64,000 bases of DNA, from the NCBI RefSeq assembly GCF_004571135.1, contig NZ_SPSB01000004.1, positions 434,001-498,000 on the forward strand. Direction: 5' to 3'. Source of the DNA: Algoriphagus kandeliae (lineage in GTDB: Bacteria > Bacteroidota > Bacteroidia > Cytophagales > Cyclobacteriaceae). This document shows, one piece after another, positions 28,286 to 37,488 of this stretch (position 1 is its first letter; every line of letters begins with the position of its first letter). The notes beneath the pieces are model-generated. The model had not been told where the DNA came from and searched no databases. It saw nothing but the letters and a program-made list of their open reading frames with translations. A program made the position numbers and the translations under genes.

Positions 28286-29410
28286 ATGGCCAATCCGATC
28301 TGGATCATGACCTCAGCTTTTGACCAGCTGAACCTAGAACAAACTATCGAAAAAGCAACGGAAATTGGAGTGCAAGGCTTGGACCTCTGTGTATTCCGCA
28401 AGGACGGAACACGGGATGATTTTGTAGCTACTCATTTGGATTATGAGAATTTTGGACCCGAAGAGGCCTTCCGCCTAATTGATCAATTTAATAGTGCCTC
28501 TTTGAGACTTTCCATCGGAGCTTTCGACAATTTAATCGGAGGAGATCCAGAACAACGGATAAAAAACCAAAACCATCTTTTGCGTCTGATTCGAATGGCC
28601 TACTTGCTTGGTGGAGATGAAAACGACGTGAAAGTTGGAACCTTTGTTGGTTATAATCACGAATTGGGAAATGAAGAAGGAGGTTTTGAGAAAAACCTGC
28701 TGGAATACAAACGGATTTTCGGTCCTATTATCAACTATGCAGAGGATTTAGGAGTGACCATTCTTTATGAAAATTGCCCCATGGAGGGATGGAGAAGTTC
28801 GGGATACTTCGGCACCTACAATAATCTACCCGGAGTATTGGCAGCTAGGAAATTAATGTACGAGTTAATCCCATCTCCAAATCACGGAGAAATTTATGAC
28901 CCGTCTCATGATATTTGGCAGCATACAGATGCAATTGAGGTTATTCGACACACAGACATGAATCGATTGAAGAGAATTCACGTCAAGTCTACCAGAAACA
29001 ATCCTGATCCATTTTGGGGAAATATGTACCCTATGCATCAAATCCCGGAGGAATGGGCAAAAAAGGCAGGAATCCCGTATAGCACAAACCCTTGGGACCG
29101 GCATCACTATGAGGCCACCCTTCCAGGATTTGGCTTGGGTGATTCATTGGACTGGAGAGCTTTTGTAAATATTCTAAAAGAAAGAGGCTTTAAGGGACCT
29201 TTTGAAATTGAAAATGAAGCAGTTCTTTCCAAACAAACCGGGAAAATGGGAGCCATTGTTCAGGGTTGCAAAGCTGCGGTTCAAAACCTTGCACCTCTAC
29301 TTTATGAATTGGGGGATGAAGGCTGGACCTATCCTATTCAAGAATACCAAGCACTTTCTCAAGTCAATCGAAAGGATGTTCCTTTGCGAACGATGGATGA
29401 GCTCCTTTAA
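28286..29410 (+). CDS. Sugar phosphate isomerase/epimerase family TIM-barrel protein
   Basis: A 374-residue cytosolic protein of the AP-endonuclease-2-like TIM-barrel family. Family blocks are TEIGVQGLDLCVFR, VTILYENCPMEGW (metal-ligand Glu), PNHGEIYDPSHDIWQHTD, RLKRIHVKSTRNN and ERGFKGPFEIENEA. These carry the expected Glu/Asp/His metal ligands. Such enzymes isomerise or epimerise sugars or inositol derivatives; the substrate cannot be inferred. It lacks a signal peptide. Its last codon overlaps the rnhA stop on the other strand (29407-29410), so the two genes converge without a gap. Confidence 0.85.
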   Translation: MANPIWIMTSAFDQLNLEQTIEKATEIGVQGLDLCVFRKDGTRDDFVATHLDYENFGPEEAFRLIDQFNSASLRLSIGAFDNLIGGDPEQRIKNQNHLLRLIRMAYLLGGDENDVKVGTFVGYNHELGNEEGGFEKNLLEYKRIFGPIINYAEDLGVTILYENCPMEGWRSSGYFGTYNNLPGVLAARKLMYELIPSPNHGEIYDPSHDIWQHTDAIEVIRHTDMNRLKRIHVKSTRNNPDPFWGNMYPMHQIPEEWAKKAGIPYSTNPWDRHHYEATLPGFGLGDSLDWRAFVNILKERGFKGPFEIENEAVLSKQTGKMGAIVQGCKAAVQNLAPLLYELGDEGWTYPIQEYQALSQVNRKDVPLRTMDELL

Positions 29411-29865
29411 GAGTTTTCGCCTGCTTCGTAAGCTTTATCTATTTTGAGATCCGGACCTTCAGCAGCTTCTACAGCCAGCTGATCACAGCGCTCATTTTCC
29501 GGGTGCCCAGCATGCCCTTTCACCCAAACGAATTTGGGTTTATACTTCATATGCAAGGGAATGTATTGCTGCCAAAGGTCCGGGTTTTTCTTTCCCTTAA
29601 ACCCTTTTTTTTGCCATCCCCATAGCCAACCTTTTTCGATAGCATCCACCACATATTTGCTGTCAGAGTAGATCGTAACAGGGATGTCCGGAAGCTTGAT
29701 CTCTTTTAATGCTCGAATTACCGCTAAAAGCTCCATGCGGTTGTTGGTAGTCAATCGGAAGCCTTCAGAAAGTTCCTTGCGATGATGCTTAAACTTCAAG
29801 ACAATCCCATATCCTCCCGGACCTGGATTTCCTTTGGCTGCACCATCCGTAAAAATTGTAATCAT
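29407..29865 (-). CDS. rnhA: Ribonuclease HI
   Basis: A 152-residue RNase HI with the catalytic acids FTDGAAKGNPGPGGYG (D near 7), NNRMELLAVIRAL (E), IYSDSKYVVDAI (D) and WVKGHAGHPENERCDQLA (H/D). It degrades RNA in RNA-DNA hybrids. The convergent stop overlap with the isomerase gene is four bases. Upstream, TTCTTTG ends four bases before the ATG, resembling the leaderless-type promoters of marC and rlmN but lacking the TA. Confidence 0.96.
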   Translation of the reverse strand: MITIFTDGAAKGNPGPGGYGIVLKFKHHRKELSEGFRLTTNNRMELLAVIRALKEIKLPDIPVTIYSDSKYVVDAIEKGWLWGWQKKGFKGKKNPDLWQQYIPLHMKYKPKFVWVKGHAGHPENERCDQLAVEAAEGPDLKIDKAYEAGENS

Positions 29866-29891
29866 GTGACAAAGAAAAGGAATTTGGACTC

Positions 29892-30473
29892 TTAGACAAT
29901 TTCCATGGGAAATGCATTGGTCTTGAAAATTTTCACTGCTATGGAAAGCAGAATAATTCCAAAAATTCGTCTCAACACATCCAAACCAGTTTTACCCAAT
30001 TTCCGCTCTAGCCAAGAAGTACTTTTTAGCACAGCATAGACTAGGAGTAAATTCAATACGATTCCAATAGCAATATTCAATTGAGAATATTCAGCTTTCA
30101 GGGTCAAAATAGTAGTAAGGGTACCTGCTCCTGCAATGAGTGGAAAAGCAATAGGAACGATGGAAGCACTAGTCGAAGCTTCAGGGTCTGGCTTGAAAAG
30201 TTCAATTCCTAAAATCATTTCAGCTCCTAGAGCAAAAATGATAAGTGCCCCAGCGATCGCAAAATCATCTACTCCAATCCCGAAAAGACCTAGAATTGAT
30301 TTTCCTCCAATCAAGAACAAAATCATCAATACACCTGCCGCCAAGGTTGCTTTTCCTGACTGAATATGGCCGGCCTTTTTTCGAAGATTGATGATGATCG
30401 GAATGGAACCGAGTATATCTATCACCGAAAAGAGGATCAATGAAACGGAAAGAATTTGCTTGAAGTCAATCAT
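29892..30473 (-). CDS. MarC family integral membrane protein
   Basis: A 193-residue inner-membrane protein with about six hydrophobic segments. It carries the MarC-family blocks FSVIDILGSIPIIINL, GIGVDDFAIAGALIIFALGAEMI and VPIAFPLIAGAGTLTTIL. The family's transport role is not established. It lies 26 bases upstream of rnhA on the same strand. A leaderless-type promoter is present four bases before its start codon. Confidence 0.92.
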   Translation of the reverse strand: MIDFKQILSVSLILFSVIDILGSIPIIINLRKKAGHIQSGKATLAAGVLMILFLIGGKSILGLFGIGVDDFAIAGALIIFALGAEMILGIELFKPDPEASTSASIVPIAFPLIAGAGTLTTILTLKAEYSQLNIAIGIVLNLLLVYAVLKSTSWLERKLGKTGLDVLRRIFGIILLSIAVKIFKTNAFPMEIV

Positions 30474-30477
30474 GGTG

Positions 30478-30485
30478 CAAAGCTA
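30478..30485 (-). promoter_or_regulatory. -7 box of a probable leaderless promoter for the marC-like gene
   Basis: On the minus strand TAGCTTTG matches TAnnTTTG and is followed by CACC and then the ATG. A TTG lies 21 bases further upstream in the expected -33 area. Transcription would start at or within a few bases of the start codon. Confidence 0.6.
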
Positions 30486-30581
30486 CGCCAAATAAAATTT
30501 GCTTTGCAATAATTCGCCAAGATGATTTTTACCCTATCAAATTAAATTAGGCTGTGCTTTTATCGATTTAAAATCCTGACT

Positions 30582-31637
30582 TTAGTATTTAATCAAAAAA
30601 CCAATTAGTCGGTCGATTTCAGAATCTGTTATTGCCGGAAAATTAGCGATCCGAAAGGAAGTGGGTTTCAATGGACCATAGCCACTTCCCAATTGCATTC
30701 CCTCTGCTTCAGCCGCTTTTTTCACTTCGCTAATAAGGCTTTCTGTTCCAGTGACCCCAAGCACGGTCGTACTTCTCGTCTCTGAATTCTCCACCAAAAG
30801 CCGAAGACTTTTGCTTTGAATGATGCATTGTTCGAGCTTTTGAATACGATCACGAAGGTTTTCATCGATATGCTGTATCTCTGGAATATCATGCAAAGCC
30901 CGCTTCAAGAGATAAATTCCCAACACATTGGGGGTATAATGGGTCTGAAAGGAACGGGCGTTTTCGAGCATAAAATTCAAACTATTATAGCGTCCCTTTT
31001 CCCCTTTTCGCTCGGTCTGTTCGATGGCGCGCGGAGACAAAATCAAAATTCCCAATCCGGCAGGCAAGCCAAAACACTTTTGAACCGATGCATACCAAAT
31101 ATCCGCCAATTCAAACTTAAGTTCAATCCCAGCCATACTCGAGGTTGTATCCACCGCAATCAGTTTTTCGGGATATTTCTCACGAATCTGCTCCAGCACT
31201 TCCATTGGAACCTGCGTGGCATTGGAAGTTTCATTTTGGGTGATTGCAATCAAATCAAACTCCTCTCCGATTTCTAAATGAGGAACATTTATCACCTCAT
31301 TTGCCTCGATTTTGATTCCTGATGTATTGGGAATAATGTATTGGGCGAAGTTGATCCATTTTTTTCCAAAGGAGCCTGAGTAAATATGAAAACTTGCTTT
31401 TTCAACAATGGACTGCGAAATAATTTCCCAATTCTCGGTAGCCGAAGAGGTGAATAGTAATTGGTAATCCTCTGGCATGTGGAGCTTTTCATGAAACAAT
31501 CGCTGCACTTCCTGATACATATTCATAAAGGCTGCACTTCGATGATTCGCGCTGAGAATTCCCTCCTGATAGGCATCCTGAAGGTACTGAGGCATCATAT
31601 CATAGACCTTAGAAGGTCCTGCGGAAAAGGTAAGCAT
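30582..31637 (-). CDS. Class V fold PLP-dependent aminotransferase, phosphoserine-transaminase-like
   Basis: A 351-residue fold-type I aminotransferase. It starts LTFSAGPSKVYDMMP, similar to the SAGP start of SerC and serine/alanine-glyoxylate transaminases. The PLP lysine is K187 in SVQKCFGLPAG, preceded by the DTTSSMAG block. C-terminal residues LGSGYGPLKPTSFRIANFPA are those of the SerC/AGXT group. It may be the serC of this organism, but a serA neighbour is not seen and the identity is not certain. It begins 12 bases after the aroQ stop, so the two are probably cotranscribed. Confidence 0.8.
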   Translation of the reverse strand: MLTFSAGPSKVYDMMPQYLQDAYQEGILSANHRSAAFMNMYQEVQRLFHEKLHMPEDYQLLFTSSATENWEIISQSIVEKASFHIYSGSFGKKWINFAQYIIPNTSGIKIEANEVINVPHLEIGEEFDLIAITQNETSNATQVPMEVLEQIREKYPEKLIAVDTTSSMAGIELKFELADIWYASVQKCFGLPAGLGILILSPRAIEQTERKGEKGRYNSLNFMLENARSFQTHYTPNVLGIYLLKRALHDIPEIQHIDENLRDRIQKLEQCIIQSKSLRLLVENSETRSTTVLGVTGTESLISEVKKAAEAEGMQLGSGYGPLKPTSFRIANFPAITDSEIDRLIGFLIKY

Positions 31638-31649
31638 AGGTTTGGAGGT

Positions 31650-32063
31650 TTAAAGAAAATAGCGAATTCCGAGCTCATAGCCTTTCAGGCCTAGCCCCGA
31701 AATCATCCCAACACAAGATTTGGAAATAATGCTTTTATGACGAAACTCTTCCCGCTTGTAAATATTGGAAATATGAATCTCGAGTACTGGGGTATTTACA
31801 GCAGCAATAGCATCCGAAATTGCAACAGAAGTATGGGTATAGCCACCTGCATTCAAGAGTATACCATCAAAGTCAAAGCCTACTTCCTGAATTTTATTGA
31901 TCAGTTCTCCCTCCACATTGCTTTGAAAATAATGGATTTCTACAGAGGGAAATTGACTTTTGAGCTCTTCTAAATATTCTTCAAAAGACCTACTTCCATA
32001 CACTTCTGGCTCTCGCTTTCCCAAAAGGTTGAGATTGGGGCCGTTGATAATCTGAATTTTCAA
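31650..32063 (-). CDS. aroQ: 3-dehydroquinate dehydratase, type II
   Basis: A 137-residue type II dehydroquinase with NGPNLNLLGKREPEVYG, the NAGGYTHTSVAISDAI block and EIHISNIYKREEFRHKS. It makes 3-dehydroshikimate in the shikimate pathway as a dodecamer. The start codon appears to be TTG (32063-32061): the protein begins exactly at the conserved KIQIINGPN and no in-frame ATG occurs before an upstream stop. It has its own likely promoter at 32095-32102. Confidence 0.95.
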   Translation of the reverse strand: MKIQIINGPNLNLLGKREPEVYGSRSFEEYLEELKSQFPSVEIHYFQSNVEGELINKIQEVGFDFDGILLNAGGYTHTSVAISDAIAAVNTPVLEIHISNIYKREEFRHKSIISKSCVGMISGLGLKGYELGIRYFL

Positions 32064-32094
32064 AATATTATTCGGTTGAGCGGAAATATTGAAT

Positions 32095-32102
32095 CAAAGT
32101 TA
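32095..32102 (-). promoter_or_regulatory. -7 box upstream of aroQ
   Basis: On the minus strand TAACTTTG matches TAnnTTTG, 31 bases before the TTG start of aroQ. No TTTG lies at the ideal -33 spacing, so only the -7 element supports the call. Confidence 0.45.
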
Positions 32103-32194
32103 TAAACAAGAATGAAAAATTTGTTTCCAATTCATGGTTTTAGGGATTTTATTTTTGCCTATCCGGGTTTATGAAATGCATCAATTCAAATTCG

Positions 32195-32202
32195 TAGCTT
32201 TG
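32195..32202 (+). promoter_or_regulatory. -7 box of a probable leaderless promoter for rlmN
   Basis: TAGCTTTG is followed by CAGT and then the ATG of rlmN at 32207. The same 8-base box and 4-base gap precede the marC-like gene, and the ABC-F gene has TACTTTTG with the same gap. Confidence 0.55.
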
Positions 32203-32206
32203 CAGT

Positions 32207-33274
32207 ATGGGAGAAAGCCAAAAAAGGGATATCAGAAAGCTTAGTCTCAGTGACTTGGAGGAATTTTTTGTGGCTCAGGGAGAAAAAAAATTTCGGGCCA
32301 AACAAGTCTATGAATGGCTCTGGAACAAATCCTTGAAAAACTTCGATGAGATGACAAACATCTCATTAACTACTCGGGAATTGCTCAAGCAGCATTTTGA
32401 AATCAACCACATTCAGGTTGATTTGATGCAGCATTCCCAGGATGGCACCATCAAAAACGCGGTAAAGCTATTTGATGATAAAATCGTCGAATCGGTTTTA
32501 ATCCCTACCAATAAAAGAATTACAGCATGCGTATCCTCTCAAGTAGGCTGTAGCCTGGATTGTAATTTTTGTGCAACTGCGCGATTGAAACGCATGCGTA
32601 ACCTGAATCCTGACGAAATCTATGATCAGGTAGTAGCAATTAAAGAGGAAGCAGAAACTTATTTTCAGCGGCCTCTCACCAATATTGTATTCATGGGAAT
32701 GGGTGAACCTCTTCTCAATTACAACAATGTATTGTCTGCCATAGACAAAATCACCTCTCCGGAAGGCTTGGGAATGGCTCCAAGAAGAATCACCCTATCC
32801 ACGGTGGGTATTCCCAAAATGATTCGAAAGCTAGCTGACGATGAGGTGAAGTTCAATTTGGCAATCTCACTCCACTCTGCCATCAATGAGACTCGCTCCC
32901 GACTAATGCCTATCAATGATTCCAGTCCTTTGGAGGAGTTGGCGAATGCTTTGAAATATTGGTATCAGAAAACCAAGCGAAAAGTCACCTATGAATATGT
33001 GATTTGGGAGGGGATCAATGATGATGAGCGCCATGCAAAAGCGCTAGCGAAATTCTGCAAAATCATTCCATCCAAAGTCAACATCATTCAATACAACCCC
33101 ATTGATGAGGGGGAGTTTCGGCAAGCAAAACAGGAAGCAGTGGATATGTATGTCCAAATTTTGGAACAGCAGGGAATCATTGCAAAAGTGAGAAAATCAA
33201 GAGGTCAGGACATCGATGCAGCCTGTGGTCAGTTGGCAAACAAAAACGAAGTTGCCGAGCTATCCAAAATTTAA
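32207..33274 (+). CDS. rlmN: 23S rRNA (adenine-2503-C2)-methyltransferase
   Basis: A 355-residue radical SAM enzyme. The iron-sulfur ligands are C115-x3-C119-x2-C122 in CSLDCNFCAT, and the methyl-carrying cysteine is C340 in DIDAACGQL near the C terminus. GMGEPLLNYNN and VGIPKMI are family blocks. RlmN methylates A2503 of 23S rRNA and also tRNA. The start at ATG 32207 is supported by the leaderless-type promoter four bases upstream and by the normal N terminus. Confidence 0.97.
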   Translation: MGESQKRDIRKLSLSDLEEFFVAQGEKKFRAKQVYEWLWNKSLKNFDEMTNISLTTRELLKQHFEINHIQVDLMQHSQDGTIKNAVKLFDDKIVESVLIPTNKRITACVSSQVGCSLDCNFCATARLKRMRNLNPDEIYDQVVAIKEEAETYFQRPLTNIVFMGMGEPLLNYNNVLSAIDKITSPEGLGMAPRRITLSTVGIPKMIRKLADDEVKFNLAISLHSAINETRSRLMPINDSSPLEELANALKYWYQKTKRKVTYEYVIWEGINDDERHAKALAKFCKIIPSKVNIIQYNPIDEGEFRQAKQEAVDMYVQILEQQGIIAKVRKSRGQDIDAACGQLANKNEVAELSKI

Positions 33275-33344
33275 GACTTTTTTAGTTTTTTAAATGAATT
33301 AAGTTAGTTTATTTACGAAACTTTAAAACAAAACCAACTATCCT

Positions 33345-36017
33345 ATGTCTTTTCGAAAATTTTTAATGGCCTTTTTTGTTTTGGCCTACATTCAGCAACC
33401 TCTTTTTAGTCAGGATTTACCGAAGCAAATCCAGGAGTATTTTGACACTTACCAAAAGGAAAGCCCTCCTGAAAAAGTCCATTTACACTTTGACAAGCAC
33501 ACCTACACTTTAGGCGAAGATCTCTGGTTTAGTGCGTATTTGGTGGCAGGAAGTTCTCAAATTCTTTCTCCTTTGAGCAAAACCCTTTATGTAGATCTTT
33601 TCGATGGAGATGGTCTTCTTTTGGAGCAACGAATCGTCCGCTTGGAAAATGGAAGAGGTAAAGGGGATTTTTCTATTCCTCTATTTGGGAAGCCTGGTAT
33701 GTATAGAGTCAAAGCCTACACAGCTTGGATGCGCAATTTTGGTGAAGAATATTTTTTCAGCAGTGAATTTATGGTCATTGATGGGGCGGCTGGGAGTTTT
33801 CTCCCCCAATTGAATGTCACCGGCATTTCTTCCCAATCTGGTAAAGTCATTTATCAGACTCAATTTTCAGCAATAAATCAGGCTGGAAATCCTCTAGCTG
33901 GTGAAACAATAGAGCTGATAATAAAAGGATCAGGAGAAGAAATTCATAAACAGAATCTACTTCTTAATTCTGATGGACAGGCTTCTTTTTCATTTTCCAT
34001 TCCTGAAAAGGCTTTCGAAGGTCTTCATGCCGAACTGACCTATTTAGAAAATGGCAACTATCCTGTCAGCAAAAAAATCCGACTTCCATACAGCCTCTCG
34101 CTTGCAGATATTCAGTTTTTACCAGAAGGAGGAAATTGGGTTATAGGTAAAAAGGCAAATCTGGCATTTCGTGCTGTAGCTCCTGACGGAGAACCTTTGC
34201 AAATCAAAGGTCAGATTCAAGGAGAAGAGATTTCCTTTGAAAGCAATTTTGCAGGATTAGGAAAATTTGAAATCACTCCTTCCAAAAAGAATTATACGGC
34301 TGAGCTAGTTGATCCAACCACCGGAGAAAGTAGAAGCATCAACCTTCCGGAACCGCAGGAAACAGGACTTGCCATGCAGGTGGTGGATAATCCAAAAGCG
34401 AGTTACCTGACTGTATTCATTCAAGGTAACACTGCTCCTTCCCCACTTTTACTGGTAAGTCAAACTCGGGGAATCATCAATTACATGATTCAAGGCACCT
34501 TGACTAATGGCGTATGGGGAGTCCGAATTCCAAAAGAAAATCTGATTGCGGGTGTGAATCAAATTTCCGTTTTAAATGAATCAGGGGTTCCTGTTTTGGA
34601 GCGATTGATTTTTGTTCAGCCTTCAGCAAATTTAAGCCTGAATGCAAATCTCGTGGGAAGCATACAACCACGAGAAAAACTTCGCCTTGAACTAGCAAGC
34701 AAAATCCAAGAGAATCCAACTTCAGGCACTTTCTCTTTAGCGGTTTTGGATGCCGAGCAGGTCCAGGATGAAAGTGAGATTTACGGCACCATAGCCTCTA
34801 ATCTTTTATTAAGCTCAGATCTTCCCGGAAGAATCCATAATCCAGGATATTACTTTAGAAATCAAGATCCTGAAACCCTAGCTGCGCTGGACTTGGTCAT
34901 GCTTACTCACGGCTGGAGAAGGATTACCTGGAATGAAGTCTTGGAAAATAAAATCCTAGAAGTAAACTATTTCATCGAACGGGGGATCAATATCGAAGGA
35001 CAGGTGACTGATCAAGAAGATACCCGAAGAGGATTATCCGGTGGAAAAATCACGGCTTTGGTAGGTGAAGGAATCGAAATCGTAACTTCTGAATTTGGCC
35101 CAAATGGTAGGTTCATCTTCAGAGATTTGGAATATCAGGACTCGGCAAAAGTCACCATTACAGCCGAAGACAATCGCTTGAAGAATTTCATCGATGTGGA
35201 AGTGATTCGTCCAGAACCGGTATTTACTGAAATCAAAGGAAAATACCCCAATCAATTGGACTGGCCAAAATCATTAATCGAGAGTTATGAAGCTCGAATC
35301 CTGATGAAGCAACTGAATGAGGATCCAGACTTAGTTGACCTCGAGGGAGTAACGGTAGAAGGTCAAACAATTGTAGAAGGAGAAGAAGACGTTCGTAGAA
35401 TATTTGGAAGCGGAGATGTCACTATCGATCCTGAAAAGATCCCTGCATCTGTAGGTTACACCAATGTTTTCCAATTAATTCAAGGAAGAGTCTCCGGGGT
35501 TCAGGTTTTTGTAAATGGCCTCGATGTAAGCGTACAGATTCGCGGTGTGGGGTCCCTTTCATCCGGAACGGAACCGCTTTATTTGCTGGATAATTTTCCA
35601 GTAGATGCCGCTACCCTTTTACAAGTCAATCCTCGGGATGTGGCTAGTGTAGATGTCTTTAAAGACCCTGCCAGAGCCGCTATTTTTGGTTCCCAAGGAG
35701 CCAATGGAGTTATCGCGGTTTACACCAAAACCGGAGGAGGAAGCTATCAGAGTGTGGGAGGAACCTTAGTGACCACTTATGGAGGTTACTCTATTGCACG
35801 GGAATTTTACCAACCCGATTACTTAGAGAAAACTACTGAAAATGCCATCACCGACAAACGGGCAACCATTTACTGGAATCCTTTGGTGGAGATTGATGAA
35901 TCAGGAAAAATTCAATTTGAATACTTTAATACAGACCAGTCAAAGAGGCATTTAATTATCGTGGAAGGGATGGATCAGGAAGGGCATTTCCTTCGTTTTT
36001 CAAGGATTTTCGAATAA
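33345..36017 (+). CDS. Secreted MG2-like protein with a C-terminal TonB plug domain
   Basis: An 890-residue exported protein with a signal peptide ending LFSQD near residue 24. The N terminus has the macroglobulin MG2-like segment (PEKVHLHFDKHTYTLGEDLWFSAYL). Residues about 550-600 form a carboxypeptidase-like beta-sandwich. Residues about 690-800 are a TonB-receptor plug domain (VFQLIQGRVSGVQVFVNG, IRGVGSLSSGTEPLYLLDN, FGSQGANGVIAVYTK). No barrel follows the plug; the protein ends in another beta-rich segment. It resembles alpha-2-macroglobulin-like Bacteroidota proteins of unknown role that borrow plug domains. It is on its own with a 70-base gap after rlmN. Confidence 0.75.
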   Translation: MSFRKFLMAFFVLAYIQQPLFSQDLPKQIQEYFDTYQKESPPEKVHLHFDKHTYTLGEDLWFSAYLVAGSSQILSPLSKTLYVDLFDGDGLLLEQRIVRLENGRGKGDFSIPLFGKPGMYRVKAYTAWMRNFGEEYFFSSEFMVIDGAAGSFLPQLNVTGISSQSGKVIYQTQFSAINQAGNPLAGETIELIIKGSGEEIHKQNLLLNSDGQASFSFSIPEKAFEGLHAELTYLENGNYPVSKKIRLPYSLSLADIQFLPEGGNWVIGKKANLAFRAVAPDGEPLQIKGQIQGEEISFESNFAGLGKFEITPSKKNYTAELVDPTTGESRSINLPEPQETGLAMQVVDNPKASYLTVFIQGNTAPSPLLLVSQTRGIINYMIQGTLTNGVWGVRIPKENLIAGVNQISVLNESGVPVLERLIFVQPSANLSLNANLVGSIQPREKLRLELASKIQENPTSGTFSLAVLDAEQVQDESEIYGTIASNLLLSSDLPGRIHNPGYYFRNQDPETLAALDLVMLTHGWRRITWNEVLENKILEVNYFIERGINIEGQVTDQEDTRRGLSGGKITALVGEGIEIVTSEFGPNGRFIFRDLEYQDSAKVTITAEDNRLKNFIDVEVIRPEPVFTEIKGKYPNQLDWPKSLIESYEARILMKQLNEDPDLVDLEGVTVEGQTIVEGEEDVRRIFGSGDVTIDPEKIPASVGYTNVFQLIQGRVSGVQVFVNGLDVSVQIRGVGSLSSGTEPLYLLDNFPVDAATLLQVNPRDVASVDVFKDPARAAIFGSQGANGVIAVYTKTGGGSYQSVGGTLVTTYGGYSIAREFYQPDYLEKTTENAITDKRATIYWNPLVEIDESGKIQFEYFNTDQSKRHLIIVEGMDQEGHFLRFSRIFE

Positions 36018-36068
36018 GTCATTTGCTTTACTCACCAAAGCCTTCTAATTTCTGCAAACAATTGACAG

Positions 36069-36548
36069 ATGATGAAAAAGGCTTTGGTGATTTCTTTTTT
36101 CTTGGTCTCCTTTTCTCTTCCTTCCTTCGCTCAGACACAGGAACAAGGAGATGCACGATTTCATGGTTTCGGAACTTATGGCCTGAGGTGGAAGGAGTTT
36201 GGAGTAGGAGGTGGAATTGAATTTTTCTTTGTCGACCATTTCGCCATCATGCCAAGCGTGACCAGCTATTTCCCCAATGTGGGTAATCGAACGAATTTCA
36301 GTGCAGACTTCCGGTATTACATTTCCGAAGGTCCATCACAACTCTATTTCCTGATAGGATATAGTCAAAACTGGGAAAATACTCAGCCTGGAAATCCTGG
36401 GATCAGGCGCACCAATAAGGGGGCAAATGTAGGCGTGGGTGCCTATATCCGCGTTGTAGAATGGGTGGGACTCAGTACCGAATTCCGATTTCAAAGCACT
36501 TCTCCCCAAGAAGCCGGATTTCGGGTAGGATTGGCTTTTCCGCTTTGA
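36069..36548 (+). CDS. Small outer-membrane beta-barrel protein
   Basis: A 159-residue protein with a signal peptide (MMKKALVISFFLVSFSLPSFAQT) and about eight alternating strands rich in Gly and aromatic residues (FGVGGGIEFFFVDHFAIMPSVTSYF, LYFLIGYSQNW, LSTEFRFQSTSPQEAGFRVGLAFPL), ending in an aliphatic residue as barrels often do. It resembles porin-family OmpW/OmpA-like barrels. The function is unknown. Its stop codon directly abuts the stop of the convergent rhomboid gene with no base between them. Confidence 0.7.
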   Translation: MMKKALVISFFLVSFSLPSFAQTQEQGDARFHGFGTYGLRWKEFGVGGGIEFFFVDHFAIMPSVTSYFPNVGNRTNFSADFRYYISEGPSQLYFLIGYSQNWENTQPGNPGIRRTNKGANVGVGAYIRVVEWVGLSTEFRFQSTSPQEAGFRVGLAFPL

Positions 36549-37487
36549 TTATTTTTTGCTGAATTCAAAAAGTTTTCGCTTCTCTTCCTTGCTCAGGGCA
36601 TCATAACCCTTATCTGCAATTTTATCTAGGATACGGTCGATTTCCTCTTGTGTCGTTTCATTCGAAGCTTTAGAAGGTGAAGAAGAAACACTTTCAGATC
36701 GACCAAAAGAACCAAAGCCTCCACTTTTGCTTTTTGCTTTTCGGTAACTCACCTTTACTTTGGATCGGGAAGGTTTGAAAAGATTTTCAAAGAAAATTCC
36801 GACTTTTTGTACAGGAACTCCCCAGTCAATGCCTCGACGCAATTGTGTGATGTAAAGGAAGCCCATCAAAGCTCCTCCCAAGTGTGCAAGTTCCCCTCCT
36901 GCATTCGCTCCAGCAGAATTAGCAAAGGATAAAATCACATAAAAAATGGCGATATACTTTATCCGAACCGGTCCAATCAATAAAAGAAAAAAGGTGGTAT
37001 TGGGAGTCAAGGTTGCCGCTCCGACTACAATGGCAAATACCCCTGCACTAGCTCCCAACATCAGAGATGAATTGACGGAATTGCTGAAATAGGGAGCCAA
37101 ATTATAGATCAATACATAGAACAAAGCCCCTGCTAGTCCCCCTAGAATGTAGAGATTTACGAGCTTCCGACTTCCTAGATATTGATGGATCAATAGTCCA
37201 AACCAATACAGAAAGAGCATATTGAAAAGGATATGAAAAAAACCCTCATGCAAGAACATGTAGGTAAAAATACTCCAAGGTTGAATCAACAAACGATCCA
37301 AGGAGGCAGGCATCATAAACCAGGAAATCAGGCTAGCATAGACATCACCAAAGCCTCCGATAGTCATCAAAACCCGAATCACCATAAAGCTTAGCCATAC
37401 GATTAAATTGATGGCTATCAGCTTGTAAAGGCTATTCCCTTGCTGCCTGAATGCGTTTTTAAGATTATCCCAAAAGCTATTGTACAT
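36549..37487 (-). CDS. Rhomboid family intramembrane serine protease, copy 2
   Basis: A 312-residue membrane protein with about six membrane spans. The serine motif reads GASAGVFAI, close to the usual GxSG, and the His is in AHLGGALMG; between them lie TPNTTFFLLLIGPV. The N-terminal loop block MFLHEGFFHILFNMLFLYWFG is typical. The cytosolic tail (about 240-312) is charged and Ser-rich. It is one base downstream of the other rhomboid gene, in one operon with mutL. The GASA sequence may lower activity; this is inference. Confidence 0.88.
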   Translation of the reverse strand: MYNSFWDNLKNAFRQQGNSLYKLIAINLIVWLSFMVIRVLMTIGGFGDVYASLISWFMMPASLDRLLIQPWSIFTYMFLHEGFFHILFNMLFLYWFGLLIHQYLGSRKLVNLYILGGLAGALFYVLIYNLAPYFSNSVNSSLMLGASAGVFAIVVGAATLTPNTTFFLLLIGPVRIKYIAIFYVILSFANSAGANAGGELAHLGGALMGFLYITQLRRGIDWGVPVQKVGIFFENLFKPSRSKVKVSYRKAKSKSGGFGSFGRSESVSSSPSKASNETTQEEIDRILDKIADKGYDALSKEEKRKLFEFSKK

Positions 37488-37488
37488 C

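Noticed and set aside
36546..36551. Directly abutting stop codons of the barrel gene and the rhomboid gene as a special signal
   Set aside because: Compact convergent ends are common; no hairpin or motif is present there.
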